The position numbers and the translations under genes were made by a program. The notes under the pieces are model-generated. The model worked only from the letters and a program-made list of their open reading frames with translations, had not been told where the DNA came from and searched no databases. A stretch of 64,000 bases of DNA from Pseudomonas sp. MM223. GTDB taxonomy: Bacteria; Pseudomonadota; Gammaproteobacteria; Pseudomonadales; Pseudomonadaceae. Location of the stretch: NCBI GenBank assembly GCA_947090765.1, contig OX352322.1, forward strand, positions 2,003,501 through 2,067,500, written 5' to 3'. Shown here one piece after another: positions 1 through 12,179 of the stretch; position 1 is the first letter of the stretch, and each line of letters opens with the position of its first letter.

Positions 1-402
1 GGTCAGGCCTTCGAGTTGAACGGCGAGGAAGATGGCGCGGGTTTTGGCGCCGAGTTCGTCGAGCAGGCTGTCCAAGGCCACCAGCATTTCGATGATCGAC
101 AAGCGCACCTCTGGCGATACCTCAACCGGCTCTGGGCGCAGGGCCAGGGCTTGCAGGTAAGCTTTTTCGATGGTGCGGCGGCGGGCTTTGTCGATCAGTA
201 GCGAGCGGGCGATAGCGCTGAGGTAACTGCGTGGCTCGCGGATCGGCAACTGATTGCGCGCGGTCATTACCCGCAGGAAGGTGTCGTGCGCCAGGTCGGA
301 GGCATCGGCTGCGTTGCCCAGGCGGGCGCGCAGCCAACCCTTCAGCCAGCCGTTGTTTTCGCTGTACAGCTGGTGCAGGGCCTGGGGATCGAGCGTCGAC
401 AT
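1..402 (-). CDS. ECF sigma factor, FecI type (3' part outside window)
   Basis: The first 134 codons of an RNA polymerase sigma factor of the extracytoplasmic-function class; the gene continues beyond base 1. The start ATG (400-402) opens MSTLDPQALHQLYSENNGWL, the usual FecI N-terminus. Sigma region 2 follows (GNAADASDLAHDTFLRVM, then REPRSYLSAIARSLLIDKARRR, which reads the -10 element), and the window ends as region 4 begins (LDELGAKTRAIFLAVQLEGLT). In this family the sigma factor is usually followed by a FecR anti-sigma and a TonB-dependent receptor gene; those would lie to the left, outside the window. No Fur box is obvious in the 200 bp upstream, which is mostly a REP pair. The family call is firm; the iron source cannot be told. 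Confidence 0.88.
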   Translation of the reverse strand, partial: MSTLDPQALHQLYSENNGWLKGWLRARLGNAADASDLAHDTFLRVMTARNQLPIREPRSYLSAIARSLLIDKARRRTIEKAYLQALALRPEPVEVSPEVRLSIIEMLVALDSLLDELGAKTRAIFLAVQLEGLT

Positions 403-485
403 GGCGTCAAATTCGCAATATGAATAGGAATTGATCGCATTGTCGCGATGAGTCATGGTGATTGCAAGGAGGGTTTGTGTCATGG

Positions 486-600
486 GGGCCGCTTTGCGGC
501 CATCGCCGGCAAGCCAGCTCCCACAGGTACAGCGCAAACCTCAGGATTTGTACATCCCTGTGGGGCTGGCTTGCCGGCGATGGGCTGCGCAGCAGCCCCA
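486..600. repeat. Inverted REP pair (class 1)
   Basis: Two head-to-head copies of the P. putida-type REP: ATCGCCGGCAAGCCAGCTCC at about 501-520 and its inverse GGCTGGCTTGCCGGCGAT at about 564-581. The pair lies between the sigma factor gene and lysA. Similar pairs recur at 2909, 13183 and 14918. Confidence 0.85.
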
Positions 601-611
601 AGTACGGTGAT

Positions 612-1859
612 TTAGAGCCCGGCCTCCAGGCTCAGCAGGTCCTGCACCGTTTGCCGCCGGCGGATCATCCGCAGCGCCCCGTCCTCGATCAGAAACTCTG
701 GCAGCAACGGCCGGCTGTTGTAGTTCGACGACATCGACGCGCCGTAGGCCCCGGCATCGTGAATCACCAGCAGGTCGCCCACCTGTGCCTGGGGCAGGTC
801 TTGCGGGGTCAGTTCCTGGTCATCCTGGGTGAACACGTCACCCGATTCACACAAGGGCCCGGCCACCACGGTCGGCTGCCGTGGGCGGTCCACTGGCTGG
901 CCGTTGGCGTCGAGCAGGGTCATGCCGTGGTAGGCGCCGTACATTGCCGGGCGCATCAGGTCGTTGAAACCGGCGTCGATCATGACGAAGGTATTGCGGC
1001 CCACTTGCTTGACGGCACGCACTTCGGCCACCAGGTAGCCCGACTCGGCCACCAGGAAACGCCCTGGCTCGATTTCCATACGCACGGGGTGGCCCAGCAT
1101 GGCTTCGATTTCCTTGCGCGCCACCGCCCAAGTCTGGGCGTAGCGTTGCAGGTCGACCGGCTTGTCGGTGCTGCGGTACGGGGTGGACAGCCCGCCGCCG
1201 ATGGAAAAGGCTTCGATATCCACGCCCAGGCGGCCGATCAATTCGATCATCGAGCGGGCCACCTGTTCCAGGTGCTGGTAGTCCACCCCGGAACCAATAT
1301 GCATGTGCACGCCCACCAGGTGCAGGCCATGGGCCTTGATGCACGCCAGCGCCTCGTCCAGCTCTTCGTGCCAGATGCCGTGCTTGCTGTTTTCGCCGCC
1401 GGTGTTGGTCTTGCGGCTGTGGCCATGGCCGAAGCCCGGGTTGATGCGGATCCACACGCGGTGGCCGGGCGAGCGTTCACCCAGCTGGCGCAGCATGTCG
1501 ATGGAGCCGGCGTTGACTTCGATCTTTTCTGCCACCACCCGTTCCAGGGTTGGCCGGTCCAGCGCGTCGCAGGTCAGCACTACGCCGGCCGGGTCACCGT
1601 CCACGCTCGCACCCGCAGCAAAAGCCCGCTCCATCTCACCCAGCGATACCGCATCCAGCACCAGGCCATGGGCGCGCATCAGGCGCAGCACATGCAGGTT
1701 GGGGTTGGCTTTCTGGGCGAAGCGCACGGTGTCGAACACGTTCAGTTGCTGGACACGTTCGGCGATGGTGCTGGCGTCGTACGCCCACAGTGGCGAACCG
1801 TGCTGGCGGACAGCCTCGGCCAGGAGGGTGAAGGGTGCGGTCATGGTGGCGCTACTCAT
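612..1859 (-). CDS. lysA: Diaminopimelate decarboxylase-like PLP enzyme
   Basis: Fold-III PLP-dependent decarboxylase; the family removes CO2 from meso-diaminopimelate to give L-lysine in the cytoplasm. The PLP lysine lies in AQKANPNLHVL (about residue 50), followed by the HMHIGSG motif, the phosphate-binding SIGGGLS loop, MEIEPGRFLV, and the C-terminal catalytic CESGD motif and YNSRP. Start choice is uncertain: in-frame ATGs lie at 1886, 1859 and 1844 and none has a good Shine-Dalgarno; 1859 (MSSATMTAPF, 415 aa) is taken because the 1886 start runs into the divergent promoter. The neighbour on the other strand is a LysR-type regulator, the same arrangement as lysA/lysR of E. coli, which supports the lysine role. 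P. putida also has another lysA near dapF, so this is probably the second copy. Confidence 0.85.
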   Translation of the reverse strand: MSSATMTAPFTLLAEAVRQHGSPLWAYDASTIAERVQQLNVFDTVRFAQKANPNLHVLRLMRAHGLVLDAVSLGEMERAFAAGASVDGDPAGVVLTCDALDRPTLERVVAEKIEVNAGSIDMLRQLGERSPGHRVWIRINPGFGHGHSRKTNTGGENSKHGIWHEELDEALACIKAHGLHLVGVHMHIGSGVDYQHLEQVARSMIELIGRLGVDIEAFSIGGGLSTPYRSTDKPVDLQRYAQTWAVARKEIEAMLGHPVRMEIEPGRFLVAESGYLVAEVRAVKQVGRNTFVMIDAGFNDLMRPAMYGAYHGMTLLDANGQPVDRPRQPTVVAGPLCESGDVFTQDDQELTPQDLPQAQVGDLLVIHDAGAYGASMSSNYNSRPLLPEFLIEDGALRMIRRRQTVQDLLSLEAGL

Positions 1860-1896
1860 ATAAGGAAGCCCACGAGCATGAGCCAAAGCGGGAATT

Positions 1897-1918
1897 CAGA
1901 AAAATAGCTATTTTTCTG
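1897..1918. promoter_or_regulatory. Perfect 22-bp palindrome between lysA and lysR
   Basis: Two 11-nt arms, CAGAAAAATAG and CTATTTTTCTG, form a perfect dyad centred at 1907/1908, midway between the divergent lysA and lysR starts. LysR-type regulators bind dyads in the divergent promoter region, so this is the likely operator; that it is bound by this regulator is inference. Confidence 0.6.
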
Positions 1919-1937
1919 TAAGCCATTCATATCTGAT

Positions 1938-2874
1938 ATGCCCATTGTCGATTCAACAGGTACCCCCGTGAAACTGTCTGTCCGCCATATCGAAGTGTTC
2001 CGCGCCATCATGGCCGCTGGCAGCGTCACCGGTGCGGCACGCCTGCTGTTCACCTCGCAGCCCACCGTCAGCCGCGAGTTGGCACGCCTGGAGCAGGTGA
2101 CCGGGCTGAACCTGTTCGAGCGCGAGGGCGGGCGCCTGGTGGCGACGGCCCAAGCGCTGTTGTTGATCGAAGAGGTCGAACGTGCCTACGTCGGGCTGGA
2201 ACGCATCGATCGCTTTGCCCAGGCCATCCGCAATTTCGAGCAGGGGCGGTTGGCCATCACCTGCCTGCCGTTGTTCTCGCAAACCTTGCTGCCCAAGGCC
2301 TGCCAGCGTTTCCACCAGCAGCACCGTGGCGTAAGCGTGAGCATCGTGGCGCAAGAATCACCGCTGCTGGAGGAGTCACTGGTCGCCCAGCAGCATGATC
2401 TTGGCCTGACCGAGGTCGAGCAGATACCGCGCGGCGCTTATGGCGAGTTGCTGTTCAGCGCCAACATGGTGTGCGTGCTGCCCGAGCACCACCCGTTGCA
2501 GGCCAAGGCCGAGCGGAGAGCTGGGCGATTTTCACGAAGTCGATTTCATCAACCTGGCCAGTTTGGACACCTACCGCCAGCGCCTGGACCAGCACTTTCG
2601 CGCAGCGGGTGTGAACCGCCGCACGGTGATCGAGACCACCAGTGCCGCCTCGGTGTGCGCCATGGTCAGGCAAGGCCTTGGGGTGGCGATCATCAACCCG
2701 CTTAGCGGGCTGGAGGCGGCGCAGGGCGGGCTGTCCATCCGCAGGTTGCGGGTGTCGGTGCCGTACCAGGTGATGCTGATACGCCCGGACCATAGACCGG
2801 CATCGGCAGCGGTGGAGCCGTTTTGCGAGGCGCTGCGGGTGCAGGCCAAAGAGATGCAGGCGGCATTGCTCTAG
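1938..2874 (+). pseudogene. LysR-family regulator of lysA, frameshifted
   Basis: A LysR-type transcriptional regulator. The first frame (1938 onward) carries the winged helix-turn-helix (LSVRHIEVFRAIMAAGSVTG, then ARLLFTSQPTVSRELARLEQ) and the first half of the effector domain up to LPEHHPLQAKAE. The reading then moves to the +1 frame at about 2510-2520 and continues GELGDFHEVDFINLASLDTY to the TAG at 2872-2874. Read in one frame the protein stops at 2705 with an unrelated tail. One extra base near GCCGAGCGGAGAGC explains it. Rejoined length is about 311 aa, normal for the family. It is either a real recent mutation or a sequencing error; gdhB just downstream has a similar single-base problem. 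Start could also be the GTG at 1968. Confidence 0.8.
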
Positions 2875-2908
2875 CGCGTGGCTCTCCTTAGGGGGGCTGT
2901 GCTGCCTT

Positions 2909-3012
2909 TACCGGCCTCATCGCCGGCAAGCCAGCTCCCACACTGACCTCTTCTGCCTCAAGCCATGTGCAGTACCTGTGGGGCTGGCTTGCCGGCGATG
3001 AGGCCAGTACAG
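2909..3012. repeat. Inverted REP pair (class 1)
   Basis: Two inverted copies sharing CATCGCCGGCAAGCCAGC (about 2918-2935) and its inverse GGCTGGCTTGCCGGCGATG (about 2982-3000), between the lysR fragment and the convergent small gene at 3048. Confidence 0.85.
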
Positions 3013-3047
3013 GCAACACAGGTCGGGCCATATGTGAAATGTGCGGT

Positions 3048-3401
3048 TCAGAGCTCGCAGACAAATGTACCGGTCCCGGCCAGGATGTTTTCCAGGGTTT
3101 GCTTCACTTCATCCAGGTCACTCAGGTCGCTGGTCAGGTTGATTTCCAGCACCTCAACGCCCTTCAGTGCATCCCGGTCACCAGCCGCCACTTCGATCAG
3201 CAGGCGCTTGGCACTCAGCGTCACTTTTAGCCCATCCAGCGTCGACGGCTCGTCATCCAGGGTCAGGTCGACGGTGTCTTCGTCCGGGTAGCGGGTAAGC
3301 AGGAACATCTGACCCTTGTCACTGTGGCAACACAGGGTCGCCATGTTGTCTTCCTCGTCATCGCAAGGGGTGGCGAACAGCAGGGCGGTGTTGATTTGCA
3401 T
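3048..3401 (-). CDS. Conserved hypothetical protein, 117 aa
   Basis: An acidic cytoplasmic protein without signal peptide or membrane segment. The ATG at 3399-3401 (MQINTALLFATPCDDEEDNM) is preferred over an upstream in-frame ATG because coding character begins there. Visible features are a CDDEED cluster near residue 13, a Cys pair (ATLCCHSDKG) and a C-terminal half rich in Leu/Asp (LTSDLSDLDEVKQTLENILA). I recall an unnamed protein at this position beside gdhB in P. putida, but I recognise no domain and assign no function. It is divergent from gdhB, whose start is about 270 bp away. Confidence 0.65.
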   Translation of the reverse strand: MQINTALLFATPCDDEEDNMATLCCHSDKGQMFLLTRYPDEDTVDLTLDDEPSTLDGLKVTLSAKRLLIEVAAGDRDALKGVEVLEINLTSDLSDLDEVKQTLENILAGTGTFVCEL

Positions 3402-3674
3402 GAGCAGGCTCGGATCAAAGGAAACGGAAGGGAATTCTGACAGTCTTGCGTACAGGCATAAACGTAAAGTTACCGCCCCTTGACCGAAATTGTCGCAGCG
3501 CTGCAAGCGTAGATGACCGATCAGTCGTTAAGCTTCGGCGAGCCCTGGGCGTGCCCGCGCACGTTCAACGCCTGGTTTTACCGTCCGCCTTGCCACGGGT
3601 TGGCTATCGTTGATCCGTACACGGCGCACGCAGCGACGCTTCAACTATTACAAAGCCCAAGCGGAGTACCACAG

Positions 3675-6600
3675 ATGGCGTTCTTCACCGCAGCCAGCAA
3701 AGCCGACTTCCAGCATCAACTGCAAGCGGCCCTGGCGCAGCACATCAGCGAGCAGTCCCTGCCACAAGTGGCGCTGTTCGCCGAGCAGTTCTTCGGCATC
3801 ATCTCTCTGGACGAACTCACCCAGCGCAGGCTTTCCGACCTGGCCGGCTGCACCCTGTCAGCCTGGCGCATCATCGAGCGTTTCGACCCCGAATACCCGC
3901 AAGTACGGGTGTACAACCCTGATTACGAACGCAATGGCTGGCAGTCGACCCATACCGTGGTCGAAGTACTGCACCACGACTTGCCGTTCCTGGTCGACTC
4001 GGTGCGCACCGAGCTCAACCGCCGCGGTTACAGCATCCACACCCTGCAAACCACCGTGCTCAGCGTGCGCCGCGGCGCCAAAGGCGAGCTGCTGGAATTG
4101 CTGCCCAAGGGCACCCAGGGCGAGGGCGTGCGCCATGAGTCGCTGATGTACCTGGAGATCGACCGTTGCGCCAATGCCGCCGAACTGACCGTGCTGGCCC
4201 GCGAGATCGAGCAGGTGCTGGCCGAGGTACGGGTGGCGGTAGCCGACTTCGAACCGATGAAGGCCAAGCTGCGTGAAGTGGTGGCGCAGGTGGAGCAGAC
4301 CGCCTTTGGCCCGGCACAGCATGAAAAAGGCGAGGTCAAGGCCTTCCTGGAATGGCTGCTGGACAACCATTTCACCTTCCTGGGCTATGAAGAGTTCACC
4401 GTCAAGGGCGACACCGATGGCGGCCAGATGGTGTACGACGAGCAATCGTTCCTCGGCTTGCCGCGCCGCCTGCGCGTGGGCCTGACGGCCGAAGAGCTGC
4501 GCATCGAAGACTACGCCGTGGCCTACCTCAACGAGCCCCTGCTGCTGTCGTTTGCCAAGGCCGCGTTGCCCAGCCGTGTACACCGCCCGGCCTACCCGGA
4601 CTACGTGTCGATCCGCCAGCTGGACGCCGACGGCAAGGTCATCAAGGAGCACCGCTTCATGGGCCTGTACACCTCGTCGGTGTATGGCGAAAGCGTGCAT
4701 GCCATTCCGTATATCCGCGTGAAGGTGGCCGAAGTGGAGCGCCGCTCGGGCTTCGACGCCAAGGCCCACCTGGGCAAGGAACTGGCCCAGGTACTGGAAG
4801 TGCTGCCGCGCGACGACCTGTTCCAGACGCCGGTCGATGAGCTGTTCACCACCGTCATGGCGATCGTGCAGATCCAGGAACGCAACAAGATCCGCGTGTT
4901 CCTGCGCAAGGACCCGTACGGCCGCTTCTGCTACTGCCTGGCCTACGTCCGCGGGAGATCTACTCCACCGAAGTGCGGCAGAAAATCCAGCAGGTGCTGA
5001 TGGAGCGCCTGAAGGCCAGCGATTGCGAGTTCTGGACCTTCTTCTCCGAGTCGGTGCTGGCACGTGTGCAATTGATTTTGCGGGTAGACCCGAAAAATCG
5101 CATCGACATCGACCCGCAGCAGCTGGAACGCGAAGTGATCCAGGCCTGCCGCTCGTGGCATGACGACTACTCGACGCTGGTGGTCGAGAACTTTGGCGAA
5201 GCCCAGGGCACCAACATCCTGGCCGACTTCCCCAAGGGCTTCCCGGCCGGTTACCGTGAGCGCTTCGCCGCGCACTCGGCAGTGGTCGACCTGCAGCATG
5301 TGCTGAACCTGTCGGAAAGCAAGCCGCTGGCGATGAGCTTTTACCAGCCGCTGACCCAGGTGGGCGAACGCATCCTGCACTGCAAGCTGTACCACGCCGA
5401 CACCCCACTGGCGCTGTCCGATGTGCTGCCGATCCTGGAAAACCTCGGCCTGCGTGTGCTGGGCGAGTTCCCGTACCGCCTGCGCCATGCCAGCGGCCGC
5501 GAGTACTGGATCCACGACTTCGCCTTCACCTACAGCGAAGGCCTGAGCCTGGATATCCAGCAGCTCAACGACACGCTACAGGACGCCTTCATCCACATCG
5601 TCGGCGGCGATGCCGAGAACGATGCCTTCAACCGCCTGGTGCTCACCGCCGGCCTGCCATGGCGCGATGTGGCGCTGCTGCGCGCCTACGCCCGTTACCT
5701 CAAGCAGATCCGCCTGGGCTTCGACCTGGGTTACATCGCCAGCACCCTGAACAACCACACCGACATCGCCCGAGAACTGACGCGGTTGTTCAAAACCCGC
5801 TTCTACCTGGCCCGCAAGCTCACCCAGGAAGACCTGGACGACAAGCAACTGCGCCTGGAACAAGCGATTTTGACCGCGCTGGACGACGTGCAGGTGCTCA
5901 ACGAAGACCGCATCCTGCGTCGCTACCTGGACCTGATCAAGGCCACCCTGCGCACCAACTTCTACCAGCCGGACGCCAACGGCCAGAACAAGTCGTACTT
6001 CAGCTTCAAGTTCAACCCCAAGCTGATCCCCGAACTGCCCAAGCCGGTACCCAAGTTCGAGATTTTCGTCTATTCGCCGCGTGTCGAGGGCGTGCACCTG
6101 CGCTTTGGCAACGTCGCCCGTGGCGGCCTGCGCTGGTCTGATCGCGAGGAAGACTTCCGTACCGAGGTACTGGGCCTGGTCAAAGCCCAGCAGGTGAAGA
6201 ACTCGGTCATCGTGCCGGTCGGCGCCAAGGGCGGTTTCCTGCCGCGCCGCCTGCCACTGGGCGGCAGCCGTGATGAAATCGCCGCCGAAGGCGTGGCGTG
6301 CTACCGCATCTTCATTTCCGGCCTGCTCGACATCACCGACAACCTCAAGGACGGTGGCGTGGTGCCGCCGGCCAACGTGGTGCGTCATGACGATGACGAC
6401 CCGTACCTGGTGGTGGCAGCGGACAAGGGCACCGCAACCTTCTCCGACATCGCCAACGGCATTGCCATCGACTACGGCTTCTGGCTGGGCGACGCCTTTG
6501 CCTCGGGCGGTTCGGCCGGTTACGACCACAAGAAAATGGGCATTACCGCACGCGGCGCCTGGGTGGGCGTGCAGCGTCACTTCCGCGAGCGCGGCATCAA

Positions 6601-8539
6601 TGTGCAGGAAGACCCGATTACCGTCATCGGCGTGGGCGATATGGCCGGCGACGTGTTCGGCAACGGCCTGCTGATGTCGGACAAGCTGCAACTGGTTGCG
6701 GCGTTCAACCACCTGCACATCTTCATCGACCCCAACCCGGAGCCTGCGTCCAGCTTTGCCGAGCGCAAGCGCCTGTTCGACCTGCCGCGTTCGGCCTGGA
6801 GCGATTACGACACCAGCATCATGTCTGAAGGCGGCGGCATCTTCCCGCGCAGTGCCAAAAGCATCGCCATCAGCCCGCAGATGAAAGAGCGCTTCGCCAT
6901 TGAAGCCGACCGGCTGACCCCGACCGAGCTGCTGAACGCGCTGCTCAAGGCCCCGGTCGACCTGCTATGGAACGGCGGCATCGGTACCTACGTGAAGGCC
7001 AGCACTGAAAGCCACGCCGATGTCGGCGACAAGGCCAACGATGCGCTGCGGGTAAACGGCAACGAACTGCGCTGCAAGGTGGTGGGCGAGGGCGGCAACC
7101 TGGGCATGACCCAGCTTGGCCGCGTTGAGTTCGGCCTGAACGGCGGCGCCACCAACACCGACTTCATCGACAACGCCGGTGGCGTGGACTGCTCCGACCA
7201 CGAGGTCAACATCAAGATCCTGCTGAACGAAGTGGTGCAGGGTGGCGACATGACCGAGAAGCAGCGCAACCAGCTGCTGGGCAGCATGACCGACGAAGTC
7301 GGCAACCTGGTGCTGGGCAACAACTACAAGCAGACCCAGGCGCTGTCGCTGGCCGCCCGTCGCGCCCGCGAGCGGATTGCCGAGTACAAGCGCCTGATGG
7401 CCGACCTGGAAGGCCGTGGCAAGCTGGACCGCGCCATCGAGTTCCTGCCGTCTGAAGAGCAGCTGGCCGAACGCCTGGCCGCTGGCCAGGGGCTGACCCG
7501 CGCCGAGCTGTCGGTGCTGATTTCGTACAGCAAGATCGACCTCAAGGAACAGCTGCTCAAGTCGCTGGTACCGGACGACGACTACCTCACCCGCGACATG
7601 GAAACCGCCTTCCCGCCGTCGCTGGTCAGCAAGTTTGCCGAGGCCATGCGCCGCCACCGCCTGAAGCGCGAAATCGTCAGTACCCAGATCGCCAACGACC
7701 TGGTCAACAACATGGGTATCACCTTCGTCCAGCGCCTGAAGGAGTCGACCGGCATGAGCCCGGCCAACGTCGCTGGCGCCTACGTGATTGTGCGTGACAT
7801 CTTCCACCTGCCGCACTGGTTCCGCCAGATCGAGGCGCTGGACTATCAGGTGCCGGCAGAAATCCAGCTCACCCTGATGGACGAGCTGATGCGCCTGGGC
7901 CGCCGTGCCACGCGCTGGTTCCTGCGCAGCCGCCGCAACGAGCAGGACGCCGGGCGTGATACCGCGCACTTCGGGCCGAAAATCGCGCAGCTGGGGCTCA
8001 AGCTTGATGAACTGCTCGAAGGGCCGACCCGCGAACGCTGGATGGTGCGCTACCAGGGCTTTGTCGACGCCGGTGTGCCAGAACTGCTGGCGCGTATGGT
8101 GGCGGGGACCAGCCACCTGTACACCTTGCTGCCGATCATCGAAGCGGCTGACGTTACGGGCCATGAACCGGCGCAGGTGGCCAAGGCGTTCTTCGCCGTT
8201 GGCAGCGCGCTGGACCTGACCTGGTACCTGCAGGAAATCAGCAACCTGCCGGTGGAGAACAACTGGCAGGCCCTGGCCCGCGAGGCGTTCCGCGATGACA
8301 TCGACCTGCAGCAGCGGGCAATCACCATTTCGGTATTGCAGATGGCCGATGCGCCGGATGACATGGACGCTCGCGTGGCGCTGTGGGCCGAGCAGCACCG
8401 GGTGATGGTGGAACGCTGGCGTGCCATGCTGGACGACCTGCGTAATGCCACCGGTACCGACTATGCGATGTACGCGGTGGCCAACCGCGAGCTGGTCGAC
8501 CTGGCCATGAGCGGGCAGGCGGCGGTAGTGCCGTCCTAA
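3675..8539 (+). pseudogene. gdhB: NAD-specific glutamate dehydrogenase (large type), one frameshift
   Basis: Large (about 180 kDa) NAD-dependent glutamate dehydrogenase, which oxidises L-glutamate to 2-oxoglutarate and ammonium for amino acid catabolism. The ATG at 3675 (MAFFTAASKADFQHQL) has GGAG nine bases upstream; an in-frame ATG at 3513 lies too far out. The N-terminal ACT-like regulatory half precedes the catalytic core (RGGLRWSDREEDFRTEVLGL, KNSVIVPVGAKGGF, the dinucleotide fold around VIGVGDMAGDVFGNG, and LLWNGGIGTYVK). At about 4947 the frame moves by one base: the upstream frame ends LAYVRGRST..., while the true continuation is REIYSTEVRQKIQQ in the frame that ends at 8539. Restoring one missing base gives 1,621 aa, the length I recall for P. 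putida GdhB. The coding quality on both sides is intact, so the lesion is very recent or a sequencing error. Confidence 0.9.
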
Positions 8540-8540
8540 A

Positions 8541-8577
8541 AGAAAGCCCCGGCAGTGATGCCGGGGCTTTTTCTTTG
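8541..8577 (+). terminator. Intrinsic terminator of gdhB
   Basis: Stem AAAGCCCCGGCA / TGCCGGGGCTTT with a short loop, followed by TTCTTT, starting two bases after the gdhB stop. Confidence 0.85.
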
Positions 8578-8590
8578 CCCTCTCTCGGTC

Positions 8591-8707
8591 CCTGTAGGAG
8601 TGGCCTTGTGCCGCGAAAGGGGTGCGAAGCGCCCCCACAATTTGTGCCTCAGGCTGATATTGCCGGGGCCGCTAAGCGGCCCTTTCGCGGCACAAGGCCG
8701 CTCCTAC
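8591..8707. repeat. Inverted REP pair (class 2)
   Basis: Copies of the second REP class: CTGTAGGAGTGGCCTTGTGC at 8591 and the inverse GCGGCACAAGGCCGCTCCTA ending at 8706. The second copy runs into the stop codon of ppsR. Confidence 0.85.
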
Positions 8708-9522
8708 TTGAACCGCCGCTCCACGCCTTTTTCGACCAAAATTTTCGCCGAAATCTCTTCCACCGAAAAATGCGTGGAATTGATGTTGGGAATGTTCTCC
8801 CGGCGGAACAGGCTCTCTACCTCGCGCACTTCGAACTCGCACTGGGCAAAGCTGGAATAGCGGCTGTTGGGCTTGCGTTCATGGCGGATGGCGGTAAGAC
8901 GGTCGGGGTCGATGGTCAGGCCGAACAGCTTGTTGTGGTGCTTTTTCAGCACCGCCGGCAACTGCAGGCGCTCCATGTCGTCTTCGGTCAGCGGGTAGTT
9001 GGCGGCGCGGATACCGAACTGCATGGCCATGTACAGGCAGGTGGGGGTCTTGCCGCACCGTGACACACCCACCAGAATCAGGTCGGCCTTGTCGTAGTAG
9101 TGGGTACGCGCACCGTCGTCGTTGTCCAGCGCGAAATTCACCGCCTCGATGCGTTCCATGTAGTTGGAATTGCCGCCAATCGAGTGCGATTTGCCCACGG
9201 AATACGACGAATGGGCGGTCAATTCCTGCTCGAGCGGGGATAAAAACGAAGAAAAGATGTCGATCATGAAGCCGTTCGACGTCGCCAGGATCTCCCGGAT
9301 GTCCTGATTGACGATGGTGTCGAAGATGATCGGCCGTACCCCGTCACGCTCGGCGGCGGCATTGATTTGCTGGACCATGGTCCGTGCTTTGTCTGGCGAA
9401 TCGATGTATGGGCGGGTGAATTTGTTGAACGGAATGCTCTCGAATTGCGCGAGCAAACTCTGGCCCAGGGTTTCGGCAGTGATACCGGTGCCGTCGGAGA
9501 TGAAGAACGCGGTTCGTTTCAT
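8704..9522 (-). CDS. ppsR: PEP synthase regulatory protein (bifunctional kinase/phosphorylase)
   Basis: DUF299/PSRP-family protein: in this family it phosphorylates PEP synthase on a Thr next to the catalytic His using ADP, and removes the phosphate by pyrophosphorolysis, switching gluconeogenic PEP formation off and on. The start [20 protein letters not shown] at 9520-9522 gives 272 aa, the family length. The P-loop-like [15 protein letters not shown] (about residues 152-166) and the [15 protein letters not shown] stretch are characteristic. It is divergent from its target gene ppsA, the arrangement seen across gamma-proteobacteria, with about 180 bp between the two starts. Confidence 0.92.
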   Translation of the reverse strand: MKRTAFFISDGTGITAETLGQSLLAQFESIPFNKFTRPYIDSPDKARTMVQQINAAAERDGVRPIIFDTIVNQDIREILATSNGFMIDIFSSFLSPLEQELTAHSSYSVGKSHSIGGNSNYMERIEAVNFALDNDDGARTHYYDKADLILVGVSRCGKTPTCLYMAMQFGIRAANYPLTEDDMERLQLPAVLKKHHNKLFGLTIDPDRLTAIRHERKPNSRYSSFAQCEFEVREVESLFRRENIPNINSTHFSVEEISAKILVEKGVERRFK

Positions 9523-9628
9523 TTGCGATCTGGGCCTTAAGCTGATGACGATTCTTGGATATGATAAGTTCGGTTTGCCGAATGCGGCTGTCGGCATTCT
9601 CACTTATTTTCCAGGTACAGGCCACAAA

Positions 9629-9666
9629 CGCCCGGCCAAGTCACCGAAGACAGGCGGGCGCCTTTT
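9629..9666 (+). terminator. Possible attenuator in the ppsA leader
   Basis: CGCCCG (9629-9634) pairs with CGGGCG (9655-9660), followed by CCTTTTTG, only 36 bp before the ppsA start and on its strand. This looks like an intrinsic terminator inside the leader. The 20-nt loop makes it weak, and a smaller AGGC/GCCT stem in the same place is an alternative. Function is inference. Confidence 0.3.
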
Positions 9667-9701
9667 TGAGCTTTTCCAACACAGTTAGTGGAGAGATCAC
9701 C

Positions 9702-12077
<2,376 letters not shown>

Positions 12078-12088
12078 CGCAGTAAAAC

Positions 12089-12125
12089 GCGGGGGGACGT
12101 CTGGCGTCCCCCCGCCTGGTTTTTT
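12089..12125 (+). terminator. Intrinsic terminator of ppsA
   Basis: Perfect 11-bp stem GCGGGGGGACG / CGTCCCCCCGC (12089-12099 and 12105-12115) followed by CTGGTTTTTT. Confidence 0.9.
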
Positions 12126-12179
12126 CCAGGGCGTGTTCCAGTAATGGTTCCCGCCCTTTTTTGTGCACCAAGCAACCAT

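Noticed and set aside
5576..6718. Long open frame (380 codons) opposite gdhB
   Set aside because: Shadow of a high-GC gene; composition is rich in Val/Gln/His/Arg with no family signature, and gdhB clearly codes on the other strand.
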